From Alphaproteobacteria bacterium (GTDB taxonomy: Bacteria > Pseudomonadota > Alphaproteobacteria > Rhodobacterales > Rhodobacteraceae), in assembly GCA_030425145.1 (NCBI GenBank), contig JAUHVK010000009.1:62001-126000 (forward strand): a stretch of 64,000 nt of DNA, given 5' to 3'. Each line of letters opens with the position of its first letter. The first letter of the stretch is position 1. A model generated the notes under the pieces. The model saw only the letters and a list, made by a program, of their open reading frames with translations, was not told the DNA's origin and did not search any database. The position numbers were made by a program, and so were the translations under genes. Of this stretch, positions 17,905 through 26,027 are shown one piece after another.

Positions 17905-18723
17905 TCAGTCCTCGGTGAGGCCCAGAACATCCAGCATGTCGTATTCGCCGGGGCCCTTGTCCTGACCCCAAAGTGCGGCCTTCAGCGCACCCCGGGCAAA
18001 GAGCGCACGGTCGCTGGCGACATGCCGCAGGATGATCCTCTCACCCGCCGCTGCGAACAACACGTCATGTTCACCCACGATGTCGCCACCCCGGATGGCG
18101 CTGAAGCCGATATCGCCGCGCTTGCGCGCGCCAGTGATGCCGTCACGCCCCCGGTCGGACACATCGCGCAATTCGACACCCCGCCCTTCGGCTGCCGCCT
18201 CGCCCAGCATCAATGCAGTACCCGACGGCGCATCGACCTTCTTGTTGTGGTGATACTCAATCACCTCGATGTCATAGTCGGCGTCCAGCGCCGCCGCGAC
18301 CTTGCGGGTCAGCACGGTCAGCAGGTTGACGCCAAGGCTCATATTGCCGGCCCGCACCACAACGGCGTGGCGGGCCGCGATCTTGATCTTGTTCAGGTCT
18401 TCCTCGGACAGTCCGGTCGTACCGATCACATGCACTGCACGCGCCTGTGCCGCCAGTTCGGCAAAGGCGACCGTCGCCGCCGGTGCAGTGAAGTCGATCA
18501 CCGCCTGCGCGCGGGCAAAGGATTCAAGCGGATCGTCCTCGACGATGACGCCCATCGCAGCCCCACCCATCGCGGTGCCCACGTCCTTGCCCACCCAGTC
18601 GTGGCCTGCGCGTTCAACGGCACCCGCAAGGTGCATCCGGGGATGTTTGGCGATCTCGGTCACCAGCATCTGTCCCATCCGTCCGGACACTCCGGTAACG
18701 ACGACCCCGATTTCTTCGCTCAT
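17905..18723 (-). CDS. dapB: 4-hydroxy-tetrahydrodipicolinate reductase
   Basis: The 272-residue enzyme is the second step of the diaminopimelate branch opened by DapA. The N-terminal nucleotide-binding motif is [14 protein letters not shown]. The catalytic region carries [21 protein letters not shown], including the HH pair and the lysine. [13 protein letters not shown] is also typical. It is divergent from rbfA across about 85 bp. Confidence 0.97.
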   Translation of the reverse strand: MSEEIGVVVTGVSGRMGQMLVTEIAKHPRMHLAGAVERAGHDWVGKDVGTAMGGAAMGVIVEDDPLESFARAQAVIDFTAPAATVAFAELAAQARAVHVIGTTGLSEEDLNKIKIAARHAVVVRAGNMSLGVNLLTVLTRKVAAALDADYDIEVIEYHHNKKVDAPSGTALMLGEAAAEGRGVELRDVSDRGRDGITGARKRGDIGFSAIRGGDIVGEHDVLFAAAGERIILRHVASDRALFARGALKAALWGQDKGPGEYDMLDVLGLTED

Positions 18724-18807
18724 GGCTTTCTCCGCAGGTGGATTTTCGCCTCAATAGCGGTTGACCCTCCGCTTGGCAAAGCCCGCCAGACCGCTTATGT
18801 GCCGGAT

Positions 18808-19203
18808 ATGGCAAAAAACCGATCTCACAGCTCTGAGGGACCCAGCCAGCGACAGCTGCGCGTGGGCGAATTGATCCGCCGCACCTTGTCCGAGGTGCTG
18901 GCACGCGGAGACATTCACGATCCCGACCTGAACCGCTACTCCATCACCGTTGGGGAAGTGCGCACCTCGCCCGACCTGCGGGTGGCGACGGCCTATGTCG
19001 TGCCGTTGGGCGGCAAGGGGCAGGAAGACGTTCTTGAGCTGTTGCACCGCAACCGCAGCGAATTGCGCCGCGCGGTGGCAAAGAACCTCACGTTGAAGTT
19101 CTCGCCTGAACTGCGGTTCAAGCTGGATGATACGTTCGATCGCATGGACGACACCCGACGCATGTTCGAACAGGACTCTGTGCGCCGTGACATCGAAAGC
19201 TAA
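18808..19203 (+). CDS. rbfA: 30S ribosome-binding factor A
   Basis: The 131-residue KH-like protein assists late 30S maturation and 16S 5' processing, and cold adaptation. Marks are [22 protein letters not shown] near the N-terminus, [19 protein letters not shown], and the C-terminal [14 protein letters not shown]. The frame is open far upstream, but the family start is ATG 18808. Its last 17 bp overlap the next gene's probable GTG start. Confidence 0.93.
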   Translation: MAKNRSHSSEGPSQRQLRVGELIRRTLSEVLARGDIHDPDLNRYSITVGEVRTSPDLRVATAYVVPLGGKGQEDVLELLHRNRSELRRAVAKNLTLKFSPELRFKLDDTFDRMDDTRRMFEQDSVRRDIES

Positions 19204-19945
19204 GACCGCCCTCGCCGCGTTTGCTTTGTGTGTGACAGCCGGCAGCGCAACGATGGCCGAAGTGACCTGTTCGGAACGCAGCTTTGACGGGCTGGCCTAT
19301 ACCGCCTGCGAAGTCGATCCGCGTGTCGATGACCTGCGCCTGTTTCTTGATGCACCCTCGGGCGAAAAATACGGGCAGTTCTCGACCCTCGACGGTGCCC
19401 TTGCGAAAGACGGCGAAACGCTCGTCTTTGCGATGAACGGCGGCATGTACCACGACGACCGTGCCCCGGTTGGGCATTTCATCGAGAACGGTCAGGAGAT
19501 CATGCGCGTGATCCCGAATGCCGGACCGGGCAATTTCGGGTTGCTGCCGAACGGCGTGTTCTGCATACGCGACAACCGTGCCGATGTGATCGAAACGCTG
19601 GCGTATGACGCCGCGCGGCCCGAGTGCCGCTATGCCACGCAATCCGGCCCGATGCTGGTGATCGACGGAGACTTGCACCCAAGATTCCTCAAGGACAGCA
19701 CGTCTCGCTATATCCGCAACGGGGTCGGCACTTCCAAAGACGGTAAGCGCGCGGTTTTTGTCATTTCCGATCAGGCCGTTACATTCCACGAATTCGGTCG
19801 CATCTTCCGCGATGATCTTGACCTGCCGAACGCCCTTTTCCTCGATGGCAGCGTATCGCGCCTACATGCGCCGCAGCTCAATCGCTCGGATTTCGGGCGC
19901 TGGTTGGGACCGATTGTCGGCGTGGTTGCTCCGCTTGGACGCTAG
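19187..19945 (+). CDS. Exported phosphodiester glycosidase family protein (NAGPA/DUF2233 domain)
   Basis: This 252-residue protein has a signal peptide ([22 protein letters not shown]). A single NAGPA-type domain follows, with [53 protein letters not shown] and the C-terminal [13 protein letters not shown]. The domain hydrolyses phosphodiester-linked sugars in known members, probably envelope or secondary cell-wall polymers. GTG 19187 gives a normal signal peptide and overlaps rbfA by 17 bp; an ATG at 19127 would add twenty unlikely residues. Confidence 0.82.
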   Translation: MTSKAKTALAAFALCVTAGSATMAEVTCSERSFDGLAYTACEVDPRVDDLRLFLDAPSGEKYGQFSTLDGALAKDGETLVFAMNGGMYHDDRAPVGHFIENGQEIMRVIPNAGPGNFGLLPNGVFCIRDNRADVIETLAYDAARPECRYATQSGPMLVIDGDLHPRFLKDSTSRYIRNGVGTSKDGKRAVFVISDQAVTFHEFGRIFRDDLDLPNALFLDGSVSRLHAPQLNRSDFGRWLGPIVGVVAPLGR

Positions 19946-20011
19946 CAGGGTTGCGGTGGTGCGCGCAGCGCTCTACCTCTCTGCGGCAGAAAATATGGCT
20001 CCGGAGGCCCT

Positions 20012-21358
20012 ATGACAGACACGCTTGAAAACCTGACGCAAAGCCTGTTGCAGCGCGCCAAGGAGGCCGGGGCCGATGCCGCCGACGTGTTGGCAGTGCG
20101 GGGCAACTCCATTTCCATCGACGTGCGCAACGGGGTTCTGGAACAGGCCGAGCGGTCCGAGGCAACGGATATCGGGTTGCGGGTTCTTGTCGGGCAGCGG
20201 GTCGCCAACGTGTCATCCTCGGATGTGCGGGCCGACAGCCTTGCCATCATGGCCGAACGGGCTGTGGCGATGGCACGCGAGGCACCGGAAGACCCCTATG
20301 TGGGATTGGCCGATCCGGGGCAATTGACTGAGAACCGTACGGCAGAGGGACTTGAACTGTACGATCCGACGCCGGAACCGGCACCCGCAGAGCTGGAGCA
20401 GGATGCACGTGACGCCGAAGCGGCGGCCTTGGCCGTTGAGGGCATCACGCAGGTGTCGGCCTCGTCTGGCGGTTACGGATCGCAAGACATCTATCTTGCT
20501 GCAAGCAATGGATTTTCCGGCGGCTATCAGCGCACTTCGCGCTCCACGTCCTGTGTGGCGATTGCGGGCACGGGTACCGGGATGGAACGGGATTACGACG
20601 GGGATCAGCGGATTTTCCAAGCAGATCTAAGGTCGCCTGCCGAAATCGGAAGGACTGCTGCGGAGCGGACTCTGGAACGAATAAATCCGCGCAAGCCCAA
20701 GACGGGGGCATATCCGGTGCTGTTCGACGAGCGGATTTCGTCGTCGCTGATCGGGCATCTGTTGATGGCGATCAACGGGGCTGCGATTGCGCGGCGGTCG
20801 TCCTGGGCCTTGGACCTTCTCGGGAAAGAGGTTCTACCGCAAGGGCTTAGCCTGACCGAAGACCCGCACCGCGTACGGGTCGGCGGGTCGCGCCCGTTCG
20901 ATGCCGAAGGTCTCGCGACGCAGAAGCGCGACATCGTCAAGGACGGTGTGCTGACGGGCTGGACGCTTGATCTGGCCACGGCGCGGAAACTGGGGCTCGA
21001 ATCCACGGCAAACGCAGCGCGTGGGACGACGGGTGGGCCATCACCCAGCGTGTCGAATGTGGCGCTTTCTCAAGGCGTTAAGGATCGCGCGGGGCTGATT
21101 TCCGATATGGGGACCGGGCTTGTCGTGACCTCCATGATCGGATCGACGATCAACCCGAACACCGGCGACTATTCGCGTGGCGCGGCCGGGTTCTGGGTCG
21201 AGAATGGCGAAGTCGCGTACCCGGTCAGCGGCGTGACGATTGCCGGGAACCTGATCGAAATGCTCAAGACAATTGTCCCGGCCAATGACGCCCGCCCGTG
21301 GCTCAGCCGTGTGGTACCGTCGCTCTTGGTGGAAGGTCTGACGCTTGCCGGAGAGTGA
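20012..21358 (+). CDS. pmbA: TldD/PmbA family protein (TldE subunit)
   Basis: The 448-residue protein is the TldE/PmbA half of a TldD–TldE metalloprotease. The N-terminal domain contains ISIDVRNGVLEQAERSEATD and IGLRVLVGQRVA. The C-terminal domain contains GTTGGPSPSVSN and VSGVTIAGNLIEML. The zinc-binding HExxxH motif belongs to TldD and is absent here, as expected. The pair processes small modified peptides in known cases. The IMPase-family gene overlaps its last 14 bp. Its partner tldD is not in the window. Confidence 0.92.
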   Translation: MTDTLENLTQSLLQRAKEAGADAADVLAVRGNSISIDVRNGVLEQAERSEATDIGLRVLVGQRVANVSSSDVRADSLAIMAERAVAMAREAPEDPYVGLADPGQLTENRTAEGLELYDPTPEPAPAELEQDARDAEAAALAVEGITQVSASSGGYGSQDIYLAASNGFSGGYQRTSRSTSCVAIAGTGTGMERDYDGDQRIFQADLRSPAEIGRTAAERTLERINPRKPKTGAYPVLFDERISSSLIGHLLMAINGAAIARRSSWALDLLGKEVLPQGLSLTEDPHRVRVGGSRPFDAEGLATQKRDIVKDGVLTGWTLDLATARKLGLESTANAARGTTGGPSPSVSNVALSQGVKDRAGLISDMGTGLVVTSMIGSTINPNTGDYSRGAAGFWVENGEVAYPVSGVTIAGNLIEMLKTIVPANDARPWLSRVVPSLLVEGLTLAGE

Positions 21359-22130
21359 TCTTGACCTTCTGACCGACGCCGCCCGTCAGGCTGGCGAGAT
21401 CGCCCTTTACCACAAGGCTAAGGGCTTGGAAGTAGAGCATAAACCGGATGACGCCGGCCCCGTGACACAAGCGGATTTCGCGGTCGACAAGGCGCTGCGC
21501 GAGGCGCTGACCGCCGCGCGGCCCAGCTATGGCTGGCTGAGCGAAGAAACGCGGGACACGCCGGATCGGTTGGGGCGGGATCGGGTGTTTATCGTTGATC
21601 CGATCGACGGGACGCGGAGTTTCGTCAATGGCGAAACCACTTGGGCGCACTCCTTGGCCGTGGTCGATCAGGGAGTTGTCACGCAGGGTGTGGTTTACCT
21701 ACCGGAAATGGATTTGCTGTATTCCGCTGACAGAACGGGTGGTGCGTACTGCAACGGAGATGCGCTAAGTGTTTCTGATATAAGTGATATTCACGCGGCT
21801 CGCATTCTGGCGACGAAGCCGAACATGGAGCCGAAGCACTGGCGTGATGACGTGCCGGGGTTTGCTCGGTCGCATCGTCCGTCGCTCGCCTATCGCCTGT
21901 GTCTGGTGGCACAGGGGAAATATGATGCGATGTTGACGTTTCGGCCGAGCTGGGAATGGGACATTGCGGCTGGGGCGCTTATTCTGTCCGAGGCCGGGGC
22001 GACAGTTACGGATCGAACCGGACATTCTTTGCGCTTTAACAATGCGTTACCGCAAACCGCAGGCGTTATCGGCGCAGGAGCGGGCCTGCACGGCCAGATC
22101 GCGGAGCGACTGGTCTACACGGGCCAATAA
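21345..22130 (+). CDS. Inositol monophosphatase / CysQ-family phosphatase
   Basis: The 261-residue protein has the Mg-dependent phosphatase motifs LSEETRDTPDR, then VDPIDGTRSFVNG, and WEWDIAAGALILSEAGA near the C-terminus. Substrates in the family include myo-inositol-1-phosphate and 3'-phosphoadenosine 5'-phosphate, and sequence does not decide which applies. The start is a TTG at 21345, 14 bp inside pmbA, with GGAAGG eight bases upstream, which suggests translational coupling. A second CysQ-like gene lies at 50685. Confidence 0.88.
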   Translation: MPESDLDLLTDAARQAGEIALYHKAKGLEVEHKPDDAGPVTQADFAVDKALREALTAARPSYGWLSEETRDTPDRLGRDRVFIVDPIDGTRSFVNGETTWAHSLAVVDQGVVTQGVVYLPEMDLLYSADRTGGAYCNGDALSVSDISDIHAARILATKPNMEPKHWRDDVPGFARSHRPSLAYRLCLVAQGKYDAMLTFRPSWEWDIAAGALILSEAGATVTDRTGHSLRFNNALPQTAGVIGAGAGLHGQIAERLVYTGQ

Positions 22131-22137
22131 CGCCGCT

Positions 22138-22297
22138 CTGTACGGTTCACATGGACGGACTGTACGGTTCGATATGGGGTTAAAAGACCTGCACCACTGA
22201 ATGTTGGGATTTCCAGACTGTGCCGCCGCGTGCGCACTTTGTGCGTGGCCGACCGTACGGTTGGCATGTCTGAAACGTACAGTTGTTCCGTACGCTT
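22138..22297. repeat. Cluster of five GTACGGTT-like repeats in a convergent gap
   Basis: Exact GTACGGTT occurs at 22140, 22162 and 22255, with single-mismatch copies at 22277 (GTACAGTT) and 22290 (GTACGCTT). Two pairs are spaced exactly 22 bp (22140/22162 and 22255/22277), and CATG follows the first member of each pair at the same distance. The copy at 22255 forms the palindrome ACCGTACGGT. The gap lies between the 3' ends of two convergent genes and carries no recognisable gene. Confidence 0.75.
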
Positions 22298-22383
22298 GGT
22301 ATCTTTGGCTCGATGGCCCCGCCAACTGAGTAACATGATCAAAGGGCGCACGATGCCGGATCGCCCCAGTGACCAAATCCAGG

Positions 22384-23088
22384 TCAGAGTACCTCGATCA
22401 CATCCTTGTCGATGGCGAGCATGTAACCACGGCGGGCGATGTTCTTGATGAGCAATTCGCTGACCAGTTGATTGCCCAACCCGTCGCGGAGGCGTTTTAT
22501 GCGGGTGGCTCCGGCGGCTTCGTCGCAATCTGCCTCTGACCGGCCGGAGATGATCGCTTCGATCTGGGCGCCGGAGAGCAGTTCGTCGTCGAGCCGCGCC
22601 TCCGCCAGAATCGAAATGGTCTCGATCATCGCGTCGGTCAGTTTGAAGCCCATCGTATTCAGGTAGACGGTGTTTTCCTCGCGGCTGACGATCAGGGAAT
22701 TGACCTGAATGCCCGACCGTTCGATCTGCGCCATGCGGCGGTTGAGGATCACCAGCATCACAAGGAAGACAAGTGCAGCGATCAGCATGGCGGTGGCAAA
22801 GATCAGCAGCACGAAGATCGTGGTCCGGTAGCCTGCCAGCGTGTCGGAAAACGCGGTGCCGGATTGGGCGAGGATTTCGAGCAGTTTGACCTCAGCCTGC
22901 GAGGTCAGATCGTCGTTTTCGATGAAGATCTTTTCGACCCGTGAATTGAACGCATTGGCGTCGGGCAGGGTCAGGACAAGAAAAACGCCTGCCAGCACCA
23001 AGAGCGCCACGATCCCGCTGATGCCGATTGCAACAAGGCGGGTGCTCGAACGGCGCGTGTCAGTAACGGAGGTAGTTTTGTCCGGCAC
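22384..23088 (-). CDS. Membrane-anchored winged-helix regulator (C-terminal OmpR-type DNA-binding domain)
   Basis: The 234-residue protein has two transmembrane segments (about 17–40 and 90–114) flanking a periplasmic loop of about 50 residues. A cytoplasmic part of about 120 residues ends in an OmpR/PhoB-like winged helix; the recognition-helix region reads AGATRIKRLRDGLGNQLVSE and is followed by the wing signature RRGYML. This is the reverse of ToxR/CadC, where the DNA-binding domain is N-terminal. I infer a one-component sensor that binds DNA from the membrane. The small periplasmic protein gene overlaps its start by 29 bp, so the two may act as a pair. Its target is unknown. Confidence 0.75.
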   Translation of the reverse strand: MPDKTTSVTDTRRSSTRLVAIGISGIVALLVLAGVFLVLTLPDANAFNSRVEKIFIENDDLTSQAEVKLLEILAQSGTAFSDTLAGYRTTIFVLLIFATAMLIAALVFLVMLVILNRRMAQIERSGIQVNSLIVSREENTVYLNTMGFKLTDAMIETISILAEARLDDELLSGAQIEAIISGRSEADCDEAAGATRIKRLRDGLGNQLVSELLIKNIARRGYMLAIDKDVIEVL

Positions 23089-23344
23089 TGTCTTTCCTTT
23101 CGGCTAACCCTGTTTCATCAAAAACCGACACCACATTGAGCAGCGTCCAGCCTGACTGTGCAAGTCGGGTCTGTAACTGTTCCTTTGCCGAAGCGGGTGT
23201 GCAGGGCTCTGCGATCTCGGCCACACCGTAATGCAGCCGGAGGGGGGCATCCTGTTTCGCCTTGTAATCGGCATAACACGCAGCCTGTGCGGCGGCGGGC
23301 ATACTGAGCGCGGCGAGGAGCAGAAAGGGAAGCGTGTGTTTCAT
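23060..23344 (-). CDS. Small periplasmic protein, candidate partner of the membrane regulator
   Basis: The 94-residue product has a signal peptide (KHTLPFLLLAALSMPAAAQA) and a mature part of about 74 residues with two cysteines (AACYADY and EPCTPAS) that could pair. The core reads APLRLHYGVAEIAEPC and ends AGQNYLRY. I recognise no domain. It overlaps the downstream membrane regulator gene by 29 bp in another frame, which implies coupled translation. ATG 23344 gives the signal peptide; the frame upstream is open but looks non-coding. Confidence 0.7.
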   Translation of the reverse strand: MKHTLPFLLLAALSMPAAAQAACYADYKAKQDAPLRLHYGVAEIAEPCTPASAKEQLQTRLAQSGWTLLNVVSVFDETGLAERKDSAGQNYLRY

Positions 23345-23528
23345 GCGATCACCCTGCGTCCAAGCCCCGCGAAATTCAATAACGCAGGCACGGTTATCCA
23401 ATAGCGCGGGGGCGATATTGCCTGACCTGCAAGGCCGGTCCGAGATCGGTGTCAGAGGCAGCGGCCCAAGCGCCCTGCCCCAGATCATGCCACCTCTGGC
23501 TTAACCGACAGCGAAAGGAATCCCCGCC

Positions 23529-24038
23529 ATGTCACGCAAATTCATCGCAGCCGTTCTGGCCATCTCCACCACCATGGCCGCCGTTTCCGCGGCGCCCGTC
23601 CACGCTGCCTCGGAAGAGGACATCGCCAAGCTGCTGGCAGGCGCGGCAACGATTTTCATCATCGGGAAAGCGATCCAGAATTCCCGCGACGACGACCGCA
23701 AGGACAAGAAAAAGGATGAGGTTCGGCACTATGTTCCGGACCACCGCCCGCACCAGTCGAAACCACCCGCCTACGGCTATGACCGCCCAATTCCCAAGGT
23801 CATTCCGCGCGACGTAAAGCGACACAACGCAGCGGCCTTGCCGGCGCAATGTGTGCGGAGGATCGAAGGTGGTCGAGTTTCGCGTGTGGTGATGGGCCGT
23901 TGCCTTGAGCGCAACAGCATCAGCACGCGGTCTCTGCCAAAAGCCTGCCGCATGACGGTCGAAACCCGCCGAGGTGAAGCGCGCGCCTATGCGCTGCCCT
24001 GCTTGCGGCACCGTGGTTACACACTGGCGCGCTACTGA
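23529..24038 (+). CDS. Exported protein of unknown function
   Basis: This 169-residue protein starts with a signal peptide (RKFIAAVLAISTTMAAVSAA). A hydrophobic stretch follows (KLLAGAATIFIIGKAI), which could be a membrane anchor, and then a highly charged linker (RDDDRKDKKKDE). The C-terminal domain has four cysteines (AQCVRR, GRCLER, KACRMT, LPCLRH), probably two disulfides. AAAGGAAT precedes the ATG. It is divergent from the periplasmic partner gene and is closed by a strong terminator. Confidence 0.7.
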   Translation: MSRKFIAAVLAISTTMAAVSAAPVHAASEEDIAKLLAGAATIFIIGKAIQNSRDDDRKDKKKDEVRHYVPDHRPHQSKPPAYGYDRPIPKVIPRDVKRHNAAALPAQCVRRIEGGRVSRVVMGRCLERNSISTRSLPKACRMTVETRRGEARAYALPCLRHRGYTLARY

Positions 24039-24086
24039 TCAGCGCCGGGTCTGCGGGGGACTGTGGTCCTTTGTTCCCCGCGCCTT

Positions 24087-24121
24087 GCACGCATGGTGGC
24101 CTCGCACCATGCGTGCTTTTT
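24087..24121 (+). terminator. Rho-independent terminator
   Basis: A perfect 12-bp stem (GCACGCATGGTG/CACCATGCGTGC) with a 6-nt loop is followed by TTTTT, 48 bp after the preceding stop. Confidence 0.92.
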
Positions 24122-24174
24122 GCATCGCGGAAGGGGGCTTGGCGCGATTGTGAGGGTCAGAGCGCGGAACCCGT

Positions 24175-24204
24175 TTGCACGGTGACTCGTTGAAATGTTA
24201 TGCT
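24175..24204 (+). promoter_or_regulatory. Candidate sigma-70 promoter of tamA–tamB
   Basis: TTGCAC, an 18-bp spacer and TATGCT end 31 bp before the tamA ATG and lie downstream of the preceding terminator. Confidence 0.5.
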
Positions 24205-24235
24205 GAGATGAATTCCTGTACGAGGTTTTGGGCAC

Positions 24236-26026
24236 ATGCACCGTCTGACACGCACGCTCTTGTGCGCGGCGTTTTTGGCTGCACCGGGAATCGGTGCTTC
24301 ACAAGACCTTGACCTGAACATCTCGGGCGGCAGCGACGATCTGCGCAGTCAACTCAAGGACGCCATGTCGCTTTATGCGCTGGTGGATGCCGAGGACGCG
24401 ACCCCACAAGCGCTGATCGCAGCCGCGCAAGCCGACTACGCGCGCATCGTTGCAGCGCTTTACGGTGGCGGGCGGTTCTCTCCGGTGGTTTCGATCAAGG
24501 TTGACGGGCGCGAGGCGTCAGAGATTTCTCCGTTCGAGGCACCGGCGTCGATCTCGAAAATCCTCATCGACATCGAGCTTGGACCCCGATTCACCTATGG
24601 CCGCGCCGAAATCGCACCTTTGGCTGAAGGTACGGAGATACCCGAAACCTTTCGCCCCGGAGAGCGGGCGGGCACTGCGCCGATCCGCGATGCGGTGTCG
24701 GCGGGCATCAGCGGCTGGCGCAATGTGGGCCACGCGAAAGCGCGTCTGGCCGACCAGCAGATCGTTGCGGACCACCCGAACCGTGAATTGGACGTGCGGC
24801 TGCGGCTGGAGCCGGGGCCGAAGCTTCGGTTCGGTGAGGTGATCGTGACCGGCAATGACCGGGTGCGCCGGACGCGTATCCGCGAAATGGCCGGACTGCC
24901 GGTCGGTGAGGTGTTTGACCCGCAGGAGATTGCAGAGGCAGAGCGTCGTTTGCGCCAGACCGGCGTGTTCAGTTCGGTCGCGGTGTCCGAGGCCGAAACC
25001 CCGAATGCCGATGGCACGCTTGATCTGGCCTTGCAGGTGGCCGAACAAAAGCCGCGCCGGTTTGGATTTGGTGCCGAGGTGTCGACGCAAGAAGGCGGCA
25101 AGGTCAGCGCGTTCTGGCTGCACCGCAATCTGTTCCAAGGCGCCGAGCGGTTGCGCATCGAAGGCGAGGTGTCGGGAATCGGCACTGATACGGACGAGAT
25201 GGATTACGCGCTGACGCTGACCTATGGGCGGCCCGCGACCTTTACCCCGGACACGGAGTTCTACCTGACCGCCGGTATCGAACAGTTGAACGAGCCGGGG
25301 TTCATGAGCAATCAGGCCGGAGTGATCGCGGGTCTGTCGCATCGGTTTTCCGACCAGCTGAGCGGCACGTTCGGGCTGGGCTATCGCTACTTGGACACCA
25401 AAGACGCCTTTGGTGAGCGTGAGTTCCAACTGCTTTTGGCGACGCTGGGCGCGACCTATGACACGCGCAATGACAGCCTGAACCCGACGGGTGGCTATTA
25501 CCTGTCGGCCACCGGCACACCGTTTATGGGTCTTGATAAGACCGAGAGCGGGTTCCGCCTGGTCTCGGACGCGCGGGCCTATGTTGGGTTCGGCGCGGAT
25601 GACCGGTTTGTCCTTGCAGGGCGGGCGCAGATCGGATCGGTCTGGGGGCCGAGCCTTGAGGATACGGTGCCGGATTACCTGTTCTATTCGGGTGGCGGTG
25701 GCACCGTGCGCGGTGTGCCCTATCAATCCTTGGGCGTGACCCTTCCCAATGACGAATTCACCGGCGGGCAGAGCTTCGCCGCGGTGTCGGCAGAGCTGCG
25801 CGCGATGGTGCGGCCGAATATCGGGCTGGTCGGGTTTTATGATGCGGGCATGGTCACCGAGGAAAGCGGCTTTGCCGGTGACAGCGACTGGCACGCAGGG
25901 GCCGGGTTCGGGTTGCGTTACAACACCGGGATCGGCCCGATCCGCGTGGACATCGCGACGCCTGTGACCGGGGACGGCGCGGGCAAGGATTACGAGCTTT
26001 ACATCGGCATTGGCCAGGCTTTCTGA
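24236..26026 (+). CDS. tamA: Translocation and assembly module outer-membrane protein TamA
   Basis: This 596-residue protein has a signal peptide (TRTLLCAAFLAAPGIGASQ). POTRA-like domains fill the N-terminal third; one POTRA end reads FGEVIVTGNDRVRRTRIREM. A 16-stranded Omp85 barrel occupies roughly residues 260–596. Barrel hallmarks include the lid-lock-type motif VRGVPYQSLG and the C-terminal GPIRVDIATP, ending in an aromatic residue (QAF). TamA works with TamB in outer-membrane protein insertion and lipid transport. tamB starts one base after its stop. Confidence 0.93.
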   Translation: MHRLTRTLLCAAFLAAPGIGASQDLDLNISGGSDDLRSQLKDAMSLYALVDAEDATPQALIAAAQADYARIVAALYGGGRFSPVVSIKVDGREASEISPFEAPASISKILIDIELGPRFTYGRAEIAPLAEGTEIPETFRPGERAGTAPIRDAVSAGISGWRNVGHAKARLADQQIVADHPNRELDVRLRLEPGPKLRFGEVIVTGNDRVRRTRIREMAGLPVGEVFDPQEIAEAERRLRQTGVFSSVAVSEAETPNADGTLDLALQVAEQKPRRFGFGAEVSTQEGGKVSAFWLHRNLFQGAERLRIEGEVSGIGTDTDEMDYALTLTYGRPATFTPDTEFYLTAGIEQLNEPGFMSNQAGVIAGLSHRFSDQLSGTFGLGYRYLDTKDAFGEREFQLLLATLGATYDTRNDSLNPTGGYYLSATGTPFMGLDKTESGFRLVSDARAYVGFGADDRFVLAGRAQIGSVWGPSLEDTVPDYLFYSGGGGTVRGVPYQSLGVTLPNDEFTGGQSFAAVSAELRAMVRPNIGLVGFYDAGMVTEESGFAGDSDWHAGAGFGLRYNTGIGPIRVDIATPVTGDGAGKDYELYIGIGQAF

Positions 26027-26027
26027 T

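Noticed and set aside
22138-22297. CRISPR-like array
   Set aside because: The repeats are only 8–11 bp, the spacing is irregular (22, 93, 22 and 13 bp) and no cas gene is nearby.
22131-22376. Possible minus-strand gene across the repeat region
   Set aside because: The translation lacks any motif, there is no ribosome-binding site, and the repeated bases translate differently in each copy.
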